Shown here: piece after piece, positions 9,093-18,661 of the stretch
Layout of the letters: each line of letters begins with the position of its first letter
Numbering within the stretch: position 1 is the stretch's first letter
From: Natrinema sp046097095
GTDB lineage: Archaea > Halobacteriota > Halobacteria > Halobacteriales > Natrialbaceae
Reading direction: 5' to 3'
Assembly: GCF_046097095.1 (NCBI RefSeq)
Contig: NZ_CP175698.1
Coordinates: forward strand, 2,790,001 to 2,854,000
Length of the DNA: 64,000 bases
Notes under the pieces: generated by a model
Database searches by the model: none
Told to the model about the DNA's origin: nothing
The model's input: the letters and a program-made list of their open reading frames with translations, nothing else
Program-made: the position numbers and the translations under genes

Positions 9093-10574
9093 CTATTCGT
9101 TTTTGATGTCGATCTTGTGGTGGGCGATGTTGAGATAGGTGATCCGCGGCGGCAACTCGTACGACTCGGGGTGAAGCGGGATATCGGCCGAGTCAAGGCT
9201 CGAATCATATGTCAGATCCGCGCTCGCGGACCCGATTTCGACGGATGAGGCGACGATCGAGCCGTACAGGTTAGGATTCGAGTGGATGCAGACCTGACTG
9301 TCACAGCTATTTCGCTTCGGCCAACTGTCCCTGTCACTCGCGGCGTAGAGAACGCCTTCGAACCGGGAGCTGCCGCCCGGTCCGAAGTCGACGATCATGT
9401 CCGACGTGCCGAATATCTGTATCCGTTTGGCGCTGACGTCGGTATCGCACGGGTCGACGCAGATGTCGCCGGAGTTGCTGGCGTCTAGGTCCCCTGTCGT
9501 GTACACCTTCAGCGAGTTGTTCCCGCTCCAGTCGGTGACGGTAATCGTCGGGCCGTCAGCGTTGATATCTCCGTCGACGATGAGCGTCGCGTTCCCGTCG
9601 GTCAAATTGAACTGGAGATGGCCCGATTCTTCGATGCTGTCTGCGACGTACGTCCCGCTCCCCCTCGTGAGCGTGGTATCGACCGTTCCGAGGTCTTCGT
9701 CAACGTGCATCGCGCCCGATTCGGTGTCGTTTACCATCTGAGAAATGACCGAATCGAGCGGCGGCATCGTCCCCTGGGTGGTCGGTCCGTCGACGTCCGC
9801 GTTCTTGTGCGCGTCGTAACTATCTCCGTAGGTCACGCCCGAATCGAAGGCCGACTCCGCCTTGAGATAGCCGAGTCGGACGGTCACCGTCCGATTGGCG
9901 TGATCGACGTTTCGAACGACGGCGTCGCCGGCCTGATGCCGAAAGTACGACTCCCAGCCGCGATAATACTCGCTCGTGACCGTCATCGTGATCGATTCGT
10001 TCTCCACGAAATCCTGCATGGGGATGGTCGTTTCGTGGCGCATCGTTACCGTCCCCGAGGAGAGCTCCTGATCTTCACTAATATCTACCACGGAGAGCCA
10101 CAGCGTCTCCTCTTCGGCGTCGTAATCGAGCGACGGTGCAGAGATCATCCGCGTCTCGTTTCCGCGTTCCCGCCAGACGCCACCGGCCTGATAGGCGACG
10201 ATGCTCCCGTCATCGCCCCGATACTCGATTGCGCCGAGTTTGATCGTCTCGCTGAAATTGGTGGCTTCGATCTTGATCCGCCCGGCATTGGTCTTCGTAA
10301 TCGCGCCGGATCGGCCGGAGTCGAAGGTCATAGCGTGAGTGACGTCCTCGTTCGTAGCGGCCGACGACATCTGTTGACTCAACTCGACGAATGACTGTTC
10401 GATCCGCTCTTGTTCCGACTGCTGTTTGACGTCAGTGATAGTGTTCCCACCGACGAGAAGGAGACTAACGCTGACGGCTGCCACCATTCCGATCAAGAGA
10501 ACGAGGCCGAGGATCGACGATTGACTCCGCTCCTCGGTGACGAGTTTTCCCCCTCCCTCACGTCCCGAATTCAT
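9093..10574 (-). CDS. Pilin-like surface protein (first of a set of three)
   Basis: 493 residues. A short charged N-terminus ends in one hydrophobic helix (about 19-43, SILGLVLLIGMVAAVSVSLL), as in type IV pilin-like or class III prepilins, followed by a heptad-like stretch rich in Gln and Glu (QQSEQERIEQSFVELSQQM). The rest is predicted beta-rich and extracytoplasmic, with several N-x-S/T sequons and two Cys pairs (CVDPC and CDSQVC). I recognise it as a haloarchaeal pilin-like family (I recall the label DUF7289); the C-terminal part resembles polymer-forming beta-helix proteins. It probably forms or decorates a surface structure. It shares its N-terminal plan with the next two genes. A TATA-like GTCTTATC lies about 28 nt upstream of the ATG. 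Confidence 0.75.
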   Translation of the reverse strand: MNSGREGGGKLVTEERSQSSILGLVLLIGMVAAVSVSLLLVGGNTITDVKQQSEQERIEQSFVELSQQMSSAATNEDVTHAMTFDSGRSGAITKTNAGRIKIEATNFSETIKLGAIEYRGDDGSIVAYQAGGVWRERGNETRMISAPSLDYDAEEETLWLSVVDISEDQELSSGTVTMRHETTIPMQDFVENESITMTVTSEYYRGWESYFRHQAGDAVVRNVDHANRTVTVRLGYLKAESAFDSGVTYGDSYDAHKNADVDGPTTQGTMPPLDSVISQMVNDTESGAMHVDEDLGTVDTTLTRGSGTYVADSIEESGHLQFNLTDGNATLIVDGDINADGPTITVTDWSGNNSLKVYTTGDLDASNSGDICVDPCDTDVSAKRIQIFGTSDMIVDFGPGGSSRFEGVLYAASDRDSWPKRNSCDSQVCIHSNPNLYGSIVASSVEIGSASADLTYDSSLDSADIPLHPESYELPPRITYLNIAHHKIDIKNE

Positions 10575-10824
10575 GTTGGATACAGAGACAGTCGCGTAGA
10601 TAAGACGGTCGTCCGATCATACGGTTCAAAACCGTTTATCTCTACGTCCAGTGCTGTTGATATAGTACGCAACTGCCGGCTGTATGGGCCAGGAGGTTAC
10701 GAGAGTGCCGAAAACGATTTTGAACGGTCGAAAACGATCCGCGTGAAATGACGCGTTCGTTTCCTGGTCACCGAACGTGGCCGAGACCGTCTCGCCGACC
10801 CGGTGATTCGGCCGGTTCGGTGGT

Positions 10825-12765
10825 CTACTCGTTTTCCACGCGGAGTTCGTAAACGGTTATATTCAGATAGTTAACGATCGGCCCGTCGTCGCTCGCATCG
10901 TCCGTCGTGGGATCGGTCGGCTCCTCGTATCGATCCTCGAGCGTGTCGTCGTATGTCACTTCCGTATTGCCGTTCGTATCGAAGCCGCCGGCGATGACGG
11001 AGCCGAACAGTTCTATCGAGCCGCCGCCAGCGATCACGTTGTCGTTGTCGTCCGACGGGGCGTAGATGAGTCCGTGGAAGACCGAGTTACCGTTGAACGT
11101 GTACGTCGACTCGGACGTACCATAGAACTGGAGGACCTTCGCATCCCGATCACTGGTCGGGCAGCGGTTGCCCGTCGTCGGACAGACACTGGTCCCGCCT
11201 CGCATCGAGAAATCGCCGGCCGAGTAGAACCGAACGACGTTTCCCGAATCGGCGTTCGCGACGCGTATCTGTCCGTTTGCAGCCACTGAAATATCGCCGC
11301 GGACGATGACGTTGATATCGCCGTCTTGGACATCGAACGTCACCGTGTTGTGTGGGCCGTTCGAACTGGCGTCGATGTGATCGACGTAATGCGTGCCCGC
11401 CTCGAGAGTGTCACCCGACCGTACCGTCTGGAACGTCTTGCCGTCGGCTTCCGCGGCCGAGACCATCCCGTTGATTGCGTCGTCGAGCGGCTCTCGGTCC
11501 GTTCCGGCACCGAGCCGATTCGAGAGTAGTCCGTCTAGACCAGTGCCGTAGGCCGCGCTGATCGGGCTGTCGATATTCGAGACGTTCTCGTGTTCGGCGG
11601 ACGAAGGCGTGCCGGGTGCGGAGATCGATCCGGTAGCGTACAGTTCGCCGCCGACGGTGTTCCAGCCGGTGATGATGGTTCCGTTCGCGTAAATATCATT
11701 TCCGATACTAGGTCCGTTGCCGACGGTGACATCGCCACCGGCGACGATATTGCCGCTGACCGTCCCGGCCGACGACGCCACGGTGACGTTGCCACCCGCG
11801 ATGACATCGCCTCGTACATCGGAGTCGATGTCGACGTCTCCCTCGGCGATGATATCGCCCGTCACCCGACGTGTCGAGGACGTCACGTGCACATCTCCGT
11901 CCGAGAGTACGTCTCCGTCGACGTTGGTGTTGACTTCGACGCTCTCGGTCGCACGGATATCTCCCGTCGTCGTTCCACCGCTACTCGTCGCCAGCGTCCC
12001 GTCGATGGTCAACGCCTGGTTGAAGTTCGCGTCGACGCCGAGCGACGGATCGGTCGGCGGATCGATGGTTACGGTCACCCGCTCTGCGCTCTCGTTCGTC
12101 GTCACGGTCCCGATCGAAAGATCGTCCTCGAAATGGGTCGCCCACCACTCGTAGTACTCGCTCGTGATGGTGATCGTCACCTGCTCTTGCAGCGCACCTG
12201 GATGCACTCGAGTCGTGTTACCCGCTTCCATCCGTATAGTGCCGCCACTGAGCCGTTGTTCGCTGGTAACCCGTGGAACCGGTACGTTGAGCGTCCCATC
12301 CGTGTATCGAACGTTCGGTTTCGAAATAGCCGTCACGCCGGTGTCGGTTTGCCGCCAGACGCCGCCACCTTGATACACGATTTTCGTTCCGTCCTCGGTG
12401 ACGTATTCGATCGCGCCCAGATCACGCGTATACGGATTTGAATCGTTGGTGCCGATCTCGATCTTGATCTCGCCGCCATCGCGATACCGCACTGCGTTCC
12501 GACCGGAATCGACATCGAGATTCATCTTTCGAGCGGCGTCCCGTGCCGACGACGCCGTCTCGAGGTTTTGACTCATCTCGAGAAACGATTGTTCGACGCG
12601 TTCAGTCTCTGCCTGCTGCTGTACGTCAGTCGTCGCGTCACCGGCGATAAGCAGTAGTCCGACGCTGACCGTAGCTACCAGCCCGATCAACAAGACGAGA
12701 CCGAGCACTGCGGACTGTCCGTTTTCCCCCAGGGTATCCGTCTGACTCCCAGTTTCCCGAACCAT
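10825..12765 (-). CDS. Pilin-like surface protein with bactofilin-like repeats
   Basis: 646 residues. Same N-terminal plan as the neighbouring gene: hydrophobic helix at about 18-41 (VLGLVLLIGLVATVSVGLLL), then a Gln/Glu-rich helix (ETERVEQSFLEMSQNL). Residues about 262-378 contain short repeats of the type GD-V-x-A-x-GDV (GDVLSDGDVHV, GDIIAEGDVDI, GDVIAGGNVTV, GNIVAGGDVTV), the pattern of a right-handed beta-helix as in bactofilins and other polymer-forming proteins. A C-terminal beta-rich region has a Cys pair (CPTTGNRC). Likely anchored by the N-terminal helix with the helix stack outside. Self-assembly is inferred from the repeats. It sits between its two paralogues, all on the minus strand with separate upstream gaps. 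Confidence 0.75.
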   Translation of the reverse strand: MVRETGSQTDTLGENGQSAVLGLVLLIGLVATVSVGLLLIAGDATTDVQQQAETERVEQSFLEMSQNLETASSARDAARKMNLDVDSGRNAVRYRDGGEIKIEIGTNDSNPYTRDLGAIEYVTEDGTKIVYQGGGVWRQTDTGVTAISKPNVRYTDGTLNVPVPRVTSEQRLSGGTIRMEAGNTTRVHPGALQEQVTITITSEYYEWWATHFEDDLSIGTVTTNESAERVTVTIDPPTDPSLGVDANFNQALTIDGTLATSSGGTTTGDIRATESVEVNTNVDGDVLSDGDVHVTSSTRRVTGDIIAEGDVDIDSDVRGDVIAGGNVTVASSAGTVSGNIVAGGDVTVGNGPSIGNDIYANGTIITGWNTVGGELYATGSISAPGTPSSAEHENVSNIDSPISAAYGTGLDGLLSNRLGAGTDREPLDDAINGMVSAAEADGKTFQTVRSGDTLEAGTHYVDHIDASSNGPHNTVTFDVQDGDINVIVRGDISVAANGQIRVANADSGNVVRFYSAGDFSMRGGTSVCPTTGNRCPTSDRDAKVLQFYGTSESTYTFNGNSVFHGLIYAPSDDNDNVIAGGGSIELFGSVIAGGFDTNGNTEVTYDDTLEDRYEEPTDPTTDDASDDGPIVNYLNITVYELRVENE

Positions 12766-12889
12766 ATATGATTATTGGCGTTTATACTGAGATAATTTCT
12801 CGACTACGGATCTATCGGAGACCAATGGGGAGAACGCTGAGACGGTTCCCCGCTTCGAGATCACTCTGCCAGGAACTGCGTGATTGGCG

Positions 12890-15508
12890 CTATCCATTGA
12901 CGGTGACCGTCTTCGTATCGATGTTGACTACGTAGTCGCTCGAGGTGCCGGTCATCGTGGGTGTCATATTAATATCGAACGTGACGTTGCTCTCCTTCTG
13001 GATTTCTTTGTCAGCGATCCCTTCGAAAATATCCTCAAGCTGACTCGCATTGTCGATCATGTGGAACTCCCCGTCGTCGGTGGCGGTGTCCCGTAGAAGT
13101 GGCTTATTGATGTTGCTCTCACCGAGTCCGATCGTGTAGACGGTAACGCCCAGATCCTCTGCTCGCTGTGCCTGTCTCCTGGTTCGCCTGTCTGCTCTGG
13201 GATTGCTATTTTTACCGTCACTGAGGACGATCATAATTCGGTCCCGACCGGACGTAGATGGAGTCCTGTACTCGTTGAGCGCGCGTTTCATCCCGCTCGA
13301 GATGTCCGTCCCTCCGCCTGCCGTGACCGAGACGCTGTCGTGGACATCGTCAAGATCACGGCTCAGCGAGTGGAGCTCGTATCCGTTACTATTGAATTCG
13401 AAGACACCTGCACGGTCGTCGTTCGATCGATTCATTAGCGTGATAAAATCCTTTGTTGCATCTGCGCGAAGTCCGTCTGGATCCGTTCCGTATTTGATGG
13501 CAACACTATCAGTACTGCCAGCCCCTTTTACTCGAGCCTGATCCACATAATTGAACGTTTCTCCAGGGTCGATAGTCCGCGTGTTATAGCATCCGAAGAA
13601 GTAGCACGATCGAACTTCGATAGAGTGGTTAGCAGTTGAACCGAGTCTCATCGAAAGACCACGCGGCGGAGAGAGCGGCTGCCGCTGCCAACTCGATCCG
13701 GTAATCGTCGTGGATCTTCCCATCGAGCCTGAACGATCGAGCACGAACGTCACGTCGAGCGGATCTCTGGTCTTGTTCACATCGACTGATATGTCCCGGT
13801 TTTCTTTCGGAATCGGAACGTCGGTCCGGATCGTCCGGTCGAAATTGATCGTGACACCATCTTCTATCGTGGTCTTTCCACCGACGACGGCCCCGGTAAC
13901 TTCGACGTCTTCCTCGATTTTCAGTCGGCTTCCGGGTGCATAGACGACCCCTTCGTAGTCCTCTTCGATCGTGATCCGACTAGTCGTGGCTCCGTAGACC
14001 CAGAGTGCATCTGCTCGCTCACCAGACACTTCTACATTATTCTTGATATTTACGTCACTGGTTGTGTAGATATAGGCTCGATTGCTTCCGGTTACGTTGA
14101 TATTACGCAACTCGGTGTTGCTCCCTATGCCGATATGTACGTCGCCAGCCGAAGTGTCAATCGTATCGATACTACTGTCCAGGTCGTCACCGTAGTAGAG
14201 TCCCGTACTTACGGTACTGCCTCCATAATTTTCGATGTCCGTCACATTGGAGTTACTCTTGAGGTAATCGAGTGCATTGTCGTTGAGTTTCGTATCGATG
14301 GTATCGACGCTGTCGAACGGTCGCGACATGTTTGCGACGACGACGTTTTCGTGATTTTCGTTATCGAACAGCCAGAACGCGGCCGTCGACCCGTCCGCAG
14401 TGGTGTTGATGTACTTGTATCTTGGTGGTTCGGTTCCACGCCGAAGACCCGCAGCGTATGCCATTGGCGAGATATCCGGTTTCCCGTTCGATGTCAGCTC
14501 CGTATTGACAACTGGGACACCGTTGATCTCGGCATGTCCACTTACTGCAAGATCACCATCGACGGTAAACAGACCCGTCGAGTGGTTGCTGACGTTGTGG
14601 TTGCTGTAGCCGCGGACGGTTAGTTTTGACCCGTAGAAGTTAGGCGATGGCTGATTGTCGGTTATCTCCTCGGCGTGCAATCCGCCGTAGATCGTCGGAT
14701 CGATCCCGACTTGATTCGCGAACGGGTTCGTCCCGTCGATGGTCGCGATGACGGTGACCTCGCGATTGGCCTCATCGTGACAGATGATGTTCTTATCGCT
14801 GCCGTCGCTGATATCGCAGGTGTTCGCGCTCGAGGCTTCGAACTCCGTTTTCAGGAATCTGTACCAGGCGTCGTGATACGGCGTGTCGGAGACTTCGATC
14901 GCGACATGGCTGACGAAGCCGACGTCGCTTACGTTAAGTCCGTCCGTCGACGGTTGTTGCGTTACGCTGTTGGTGCCACTCTCGACGTTGCCACGGAGGT
15001 TCGTCACTGAGAGATCGATTCGACCGACTTCGTCTCCGCCGGACTGTTCGGTATAGTATCGGATACTCGGCTTCGAGACGACGCTCGTACTCTCGCCGGT
15101 CTTGCGCCAGACGCCGCCTGCCTGATAGGCGAATTTGTTCCCTGCTTCGTCTTCGGTGTGAAGCGTCCCCATCGTGATCTTCTTGCTTTGTTCCGTGTCC
15201 CCGTACCCGTTTGAAACAGTGACTGTGATGGTTCCGCTATCGGATATTTCCCCGTTCGGGGCATATACTGGTCCGGTAGTGTTGTCCAGCATCGCCGTCT
15301 GGAGATCACTATCGAACTGTCGCATCACCTGTTCGCCATGTTCGCCCGATGCCTGCGTTTGAACCGCGTCCAACGCGACCATTCCGGCCGCAATAACGAG
15401 CGTTCCGGATATGATCACGAGACCAAGCAGCAATACAACCCCGACCTGCTGGCTCGCACCCCGTTCCGATACCCTATTCGTCGACTGCCCCCTCCCTATT
15501 CGCTCCAT
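12890..15508 (-). CDS. Pilin-like von Willebrand A domain surface protein
   Basis: 872 residues. N-terminal hydrophobic helix at about 20-45 after a short basic leader, then the same pilin-like first domain as the two previous genes (VWRKTGESTSVVSKPSIRYY matches VWRQTDTGVTAISKPNVRY). Residues about 580-850 are a von Willebrand factor A domain with an intact metal-ion-dependent adhesion site: DRSGS near 591-595, a TDISSGM threonine near 733 and an SDGKNSNP aspartate near 764. Such domains bind proteins or carbohydrates through Mg2+. It is plausibly a tip adhesin of the structure built by its neighbours. AT content looks higher than in flanking genes (many AAT, ATA and TTT codons), which suggests transfer. 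The gene starts at ATG 15506-15508. Confidence 0.8.
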   Translation of the reverse strand: MERIGRGQSTNRVSERGASQQVGVVLLLGLVIISGTLVIAAGMVALDAVQTQASGEHGEQVMRQFDSDLQTAMLDNTTGPVYAPNGEISDSGTITVTVSNGYGDTEQSKKITMGTLHTEDEAGNKFAYQAGGVWRKTGESTSVVSKPSIRYYTEQSGGDEVGRIDLSVTNLRGNVESGTNSVTQQPSTDGLNVSDVGFVSHVAIEVSDTPYHDAWYRFLKTEFEASSANTCDISDGSDKNIICHDEANREVTVIATIDGTNPFANQVGIDPTIYGGLHAEEITDNQPSPNFYGSKLTVRGYSNHNVSNHSTGLFTVDGDLAVSGHAEINGVPVVNTELTSNGKPDISPMAYAAGLRRGTEPPRYKYINTTADGSTAAFWLFDNENHENVVVANMSRPFDSVDTIDTKLNDNALDYLKSNSNVTDIENYGGSTVSTGLYYGDDLDSSIDTIDTSAGDVHIGIGSNTELRNINVTGSNRAYIYTTSDVNIKNNVEVSGERADALWVYGATTSRITIEEDYEGVVYAPGSRLKIEEDVEVTGAVVGGKTTIEDGVTINFDRTIRTDVPIPKENRDISVDVNKTRDPLDVTFVLDRSGSMGRSTTITGSSWQRQPLSPPRGLSMRLGSTANHSIEVRSCYFFGCYNTRTIDPGETFNYVDQARVKGAGSTDSVAIKYGTDPDGLRADATKDFITLMNRSNDDRAGVFEFNSNGYELHSLSRDLDDVHDSVSVTAGGGTDISSGMKRALNEYRTPSTSGRDRIMIVLSDGKNSNPRADRRTRRQAQRAEDLGVTVYTIGLGESNINKPLLRDTATDDGEFHMIDNASQLEDIFEGIADKEIQKESNVTFDINMTPTMTGTSSDYVVNIDTKTVTVNG

Positions 15509-15532
15509 TAGTAGCCTCTCTATTACTATTCA

Positions 15533-15542
15533 TTTTATAAAA
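15533..15542 (-). promoter_or_regulatory. TATA box of the vWA pilin-like gene
   Basis: The minus strand reads TTTATAAAAT, about 29 nt before the ATG at 15508, in a locally AT-rich stretch. A strong canonical archaeal TATA box. Confidence 0.6.
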
Positions 15543-15787
15543 ATTTGAGGGTGTTCGTTCCGTGGTACATGAACCGTAACGAACTGTTCCGAAATCCGTC
15601 TGGTCAGAGTTCCCCTAGGAAAAACTGTAATAAACTATCCGCATACCAGGGGAACGAGGCGTTCGAGGGTAGTGTATCGCGAGAGCACGTGCGATAACGA
15701 GGATGACCTACCGCATCGGCGAAACCGCCACTCACTGCCGGCCGAAGAAAAACACTTGTATACCGGACGAGGTCTAGAACCAACCAG

Positions 15788-16744
15788 ATGACGCGTACAG
15801 CCGAGAAGATAGACGCCCTCGTCCGCGAGGATTCCTCAATGGCGGACGCACTCGAGAGCGTCCGCGAGGCGGCCGACAGAAACGGCGGCGAGGTCCAGTG
15901 GGCGGATGTCGGTGACGAGTTGACGAGCGGGCAGTGGGGGCGATTGATCGAGAAAGGTGTGCTAATCGACGGTGACGAGGGATTCGAGATCGCCGATCGA
16001 GAGGCGTTCGATCGAGCACTCGACGGAGACGGTGATGGCGGCGGTACCGCGGCCGCCGACATCGACATCGACGAGGACGAATCGAGCTGGTCGCAGTGGG
16101 ACAAACTGGCCGGCCTCGCCGCGCTCCTGTTGATGCCCGGCTACTGGTTTAATTCGATTCGGAATGTCGTCGGGAGCACGGTCAACGCTGTCCTCGGACC
16201 GATCGACGCAGTGTTGCCGTTCTACGCCGTGATCCTTACCGTTGCCCTCATCACCGGCCTTTATTCGTCGCTGCTTCAGGCGAACCTGATGAACACGGAA
16301 CGCATGGGCAAATATCAAGAACGGTTGCAAGCCGTCCAAGACGAGCAGAAGGATCTCCGGAAGCAAAAGAAAGAAGCCGAGGAACGCGGCGCGAGCGACG
16401 CCGAGATAGAGCGTCTGGAGAACGAGTTAGAGCGTGCTCGCGAAGAACAGATGGAGGCCATGGCGGATAACCTCGGGATGTTCAAAGAGCAGTTCCGCCC
16501 GATGGTCTGGATCATGCTGTTGACGATTCCGATGTTCCTCTGGATGTACTGGAAGATTCGGACGGAGGGGCTCACCGGTGCGGAAGCGACCGCCATACTA
16601 CCGATCGCCGGCGCGGTCGACTGGCAGTCCGGCCTCGTCGGTCCGATGCCGGCCTGGATCGTCTGGTACTTCCTCTGTTCGATGGGATTCTCGCAACTGC
16701 TCCGCAAATCCCTGAATATCGATATGTCTCCCTCGACTGCCTGA
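15788..16744 (+). CDS. DUF106/EMC3-family membrane insertase (archaeal YidC-like)
   Basis: 318 residues. A soluble N-terminal part of about 115 residues precedes the Oxa1-superfamily core: one membrane helix near 150-170, a long charged coiled coil (about 180-235, rich in Glu, Lys and Arg), and two or three more helices (about 240-260 and 288-308). DUF106 proteins are archaeal homologues of YidC, EMC3 and TMCO1 that help insert membrane proteins together with SecYEG. Linkage of this family to adk, cmk and cbf5 is conserved in haloarchaea, which supports the call. The ATG at 15788 follows a 279-nt gap from the start of the divergent vWA gene. Confidence 0.85.
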   Translation: MTRTAEKIDALVREDSSMADALESVREAADRNGGEVQWADVGDELTSGQWGRLIEKGVLIDGDEGFEIADREAFDRALDGDGDGGGTAAADIDIDEDESSWSQWDKLAGLAALLLMPGYWFNSIRNVVGSTVNAVLGPIDAVLPFYAVILTVALITGLYSSLLQANLMNTERMGKYQERLQAVQDEQKDLRKQKKEAEERGASDAEIERLENELERAREEQMEAMADNLGMFKEQFRPMVWIMLLTIPMFLWMYWKIRTEGLTGAEATAILPIAGAVDWQSGLVGPMPAWIVWYFLCSMGFSQLLRKSLNIDMSPSTA

Positions 16745-16844
16745 CCAGCCGCCGTTTCGGACGCTCGTCTCGATACGGCGTCACCGCCGTACTCGGTCGT
16801 ACACGCAGACGCGGTCGACGGCCGCGTTCGCGGATTCAAAACCC

Positions 16845-16852
16845 ATTTTACC
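16845..16852 (+). promoter_or_regulatory. TATA box of cmk
   Basis: ATTTTACC centred about 25 nt before the cmk ATG (16873). This spacing is that of a leaderless transcript and supports the annotated start. Confidence 0.5.
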
Positions 16853-16872
16853 TGCCCCCTCGCAGAACGACT

Positions 16873-17448
16873 ATGTTACTCACCGTCTCCGGCCCGCCGG
16901 GAAGCGGGAAGAGTACGACCGCGGAGTTACTCGCCGACGCTTTCGATCTCGACCACATCAGCGGCGGCGACATCTTCCGCAATCTGGCTGAGGAACGCGG
17001 TTATACCCCCCTCGAATTTAACAAGCTCGCCGAGGAAAACGACCAGATTGACCGCGATCTCGACCATCGACTGCGCGAAATCGCCGTCGAGGAGACCGAT
17101 CTCGTTCTTGAGTCGCGGCTGGCCGGCTGGCTGGCGGGCGACGAGGCGGACTTTCGGTTCTGGCTGGACGCACCGGCCCGGGTTCGCGGCGAGCGAATCG
17201 CCGAGCGCGAGGACAAAGACCCCGACCGCGCCACCGAGGAGACGAAAGCCCGCGAGGCGAGCGAGGCCCAGCGTTATCGGGAGTACTACGGGATCGACAT
17301 TCGTGATCTAACGATCTACGATCTCTCGGTGAACACGGCCCGCTGGGAGCCCGACGCCGTTCTCGATATGCTCGTCACTGCCGTCGAGCGCTACGATCCT
17401 AACGGTGACGAAGGAAAGGCCCCGGTCAACCTCGAGTCCAGCTTCTGA
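16873..17448 (+). CDS. cmk: Cytidylate kinase, archaeal type
   Basis: 191 residues. Phosphorylates CMP (and dCMP) with ATP. The P-loop GPPGSGKST lies at residues 7-15, followed by HISGGDIFRNLA, the CMP-site helix typical of the short archaeal enzymes, and the lid arginines around RVRGERIAERED. The protein starts directly at MLLTVSG, as the family does. Its stop codon overlaps the ATG of cbf5 by one base (TGATG), so the two are translated together, a linkage seen across haloarchaea. Confidence 0.95.
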   Translation: MLLTVSGPPGSGKSTTAELLADAFDLDHISGGDIFRNLAEERGYTPLEFNKLAEENDQIDRDLDHRLREIAVEETDLVLESRLAGWLAGDEADFRFWLDAPARVRGERIAEREDKDPDRATEETKAREASEAQRYREYYGIDIRDLTIYDLSVNTARWEPDAVLDMLVTAVERYDPNGDEGKAPVNLESSF

Positions 17449-18356
17449 TGGCTCTGCGTGGTCCACCCGAGGAACGGACGCCCGCCGAATTGCTCACCTT
17501 CGGCGTCGTCAACCTCGACAAGCCGCCGGGTCCCTCTTCACATCAGGTCAGCGGCTGGCTGCGCGACGCGGTCGCCGAGACGCTGACCGATCGCGGCGTC
17601 GATGAGTCAATCGACCGCGCCGCACACGCGGGCACGCTCGATCCCAAGGTGACCGGTTGCCTCCCGATCATGCTCGGCGACGCTACCCGACTCGCGCCGG
17701 TCTTCCTCGAGGGCGGCAAGGAGTACGTCGCCGTCCTCGAGTGCCACGCGCCGGTCCCGGCCGACGCCGAGTCGATCATCGCCGAGTTCGAAGAGCCGAT
17801 CTACCAGAAGCCCCCACGCAAGAGCGCCGTTTCCCGTCGCCTACGCGTACGCGAGATTTACGACCTCGACGTCCTCGAGACCGACGAGCGACGACTCCTC
17901 ATACGGATTCGCTGCGAGAGTGGGACGTACGTCCGGAAACTGTGTCACGATCTCGGGCTGGCACTCGGAACCGGCGCACACATGGGACATCTCCGCCGTA
18001 CGGCGACGGATCCGTTCGACGATCGAACGCTGCACGACGCTCACGACTTCCTCGACGCGCTGGCGTTCTGGCACGCGGACGATGACTCCGGACCGCTGTA
18101 CGACGTCGTCGATCCCGCCGAACGCATCCTCGAGGGGATTCCACGCGTCGTCATCGCCACGAACGCGGCCCGCGAGGTGGCCGAGGGTGCGCCGGTCTAC
18201 GCACCGGGCGTCCTCGAGATCGATGACGGCGTCGAGCAAGACTCGCTGGTCGCCTGTTACACGCCGGACGGCGCGGCGGTGTGTCTCGGCGAACTGATCG
18301 GCGACCCAGACGCCGAACAGGGTGTCGTGATCGATCTCGAGCGGGTCCTCGTCTGA
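17448..18356 (+). CDS. cbf5: tRNA/rRNA pseudouridine synthase Cbf5 (TruB family)
   Basis: 302 residues. Catalytic subunit of the box H/ACA RNP, which isomerises uridine in rRNA and also makes U55 in tRNA. The TruB motif AGTLDPKVTGCLP carries the catalytic Asp at about residue 65. A second family motif, RIRCESGTYVRKLCHDLG, follows near 145-162, and residues about 220-302 form the PUA RNA-binding domain. It overlaps cmk by one base and is followed 83 nt later by tRNA-Pro. Confidence 0.95.
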   Translation: MALRGPPEERTPAELLTFGVVNLDKPPGPSSHQVSGWLRDAVAETLTDRGVDESIDRAAHAGTLDPKVTGCLPIMLGDATRLAPVFLEGGKEYVAVLECHAPVPADAESIIAEFEEPIYQKPPRKSAVSRRLRVREIYDLDVLETDERRLLIRIRCESGTYVRKLCHDLGLALGTGAHMGHLRRTATDPFDDRTLHDAHDFLDALAFWHADDDSGPLYDVVDPAERILEGIPRVVIATNAAREVAEGAPVYAPGVLEIDDGVEQDSLVACYTPDGAAVCLGELIGDPDAEQGVVIDLERVLV

Positions 18357-18404
18357 CCGAGTCCGAACACAGAGACGGAGTCCCACTGTCCGACCGAAAC
18401 GACA

Positions 18405-18413
18405 CCCTTAAAC
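18405..18413 (+). promoter_or_regulatory. Promoter element of tRNA-Pro
   Basis: CCCTTAAAC centred about 30 nt before the first base of the tRNA, in the position of an archaeal TATA box. Confidence 0.5.
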
Positions 18414-18438
18414 GGCAGACGCCCATCGGTTCACGTGC

Positions 18439-18509
18439 GGGACCGTGGGGTAGTGGTATCCTCTGCGGATGGGGTCCGTAGGACCCGAGTTCAATTCTCG
18501 GCGGTCCCA
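18439..18509 (+). tRNA. tRNA-Pro (anticodon GGG)
   Basis: 71 nt fold as a cloverleaf. Acceptor stem GGGACCG (18439-18445) pairs with CGGTCCC (18502-18508), followed by discriminator A at 18509. The D arm starts at 18448 with a short loop. The anticodon stem 18464-18468 pairs with 18476-18480 around the loop ATGGGGT, placing U33 before anticodon GGG (18471-18473), which reads Pro CCC/CCU. The T arm is CCGAG TTCAATT CTCGG (18485-18501). No CCA is encoded. The 3' side borders a decayed accessory region, which suggests past use as an integration site. Confidence 0.93.
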
Positions 18510-18661
18510 CTCTACCTGTTTCGTATGTTCAACTCTTCGTGTCGCAGATCCTCGAGTCGGCCGAGAACCCAATTCTCTGTTTCAGATATCACCGCATAGT
18601 CGACAGATTATCGGGAAGTGATCGGCGTGACAGTCGCGCTTAGCCGTCGAGCGATAACTCA

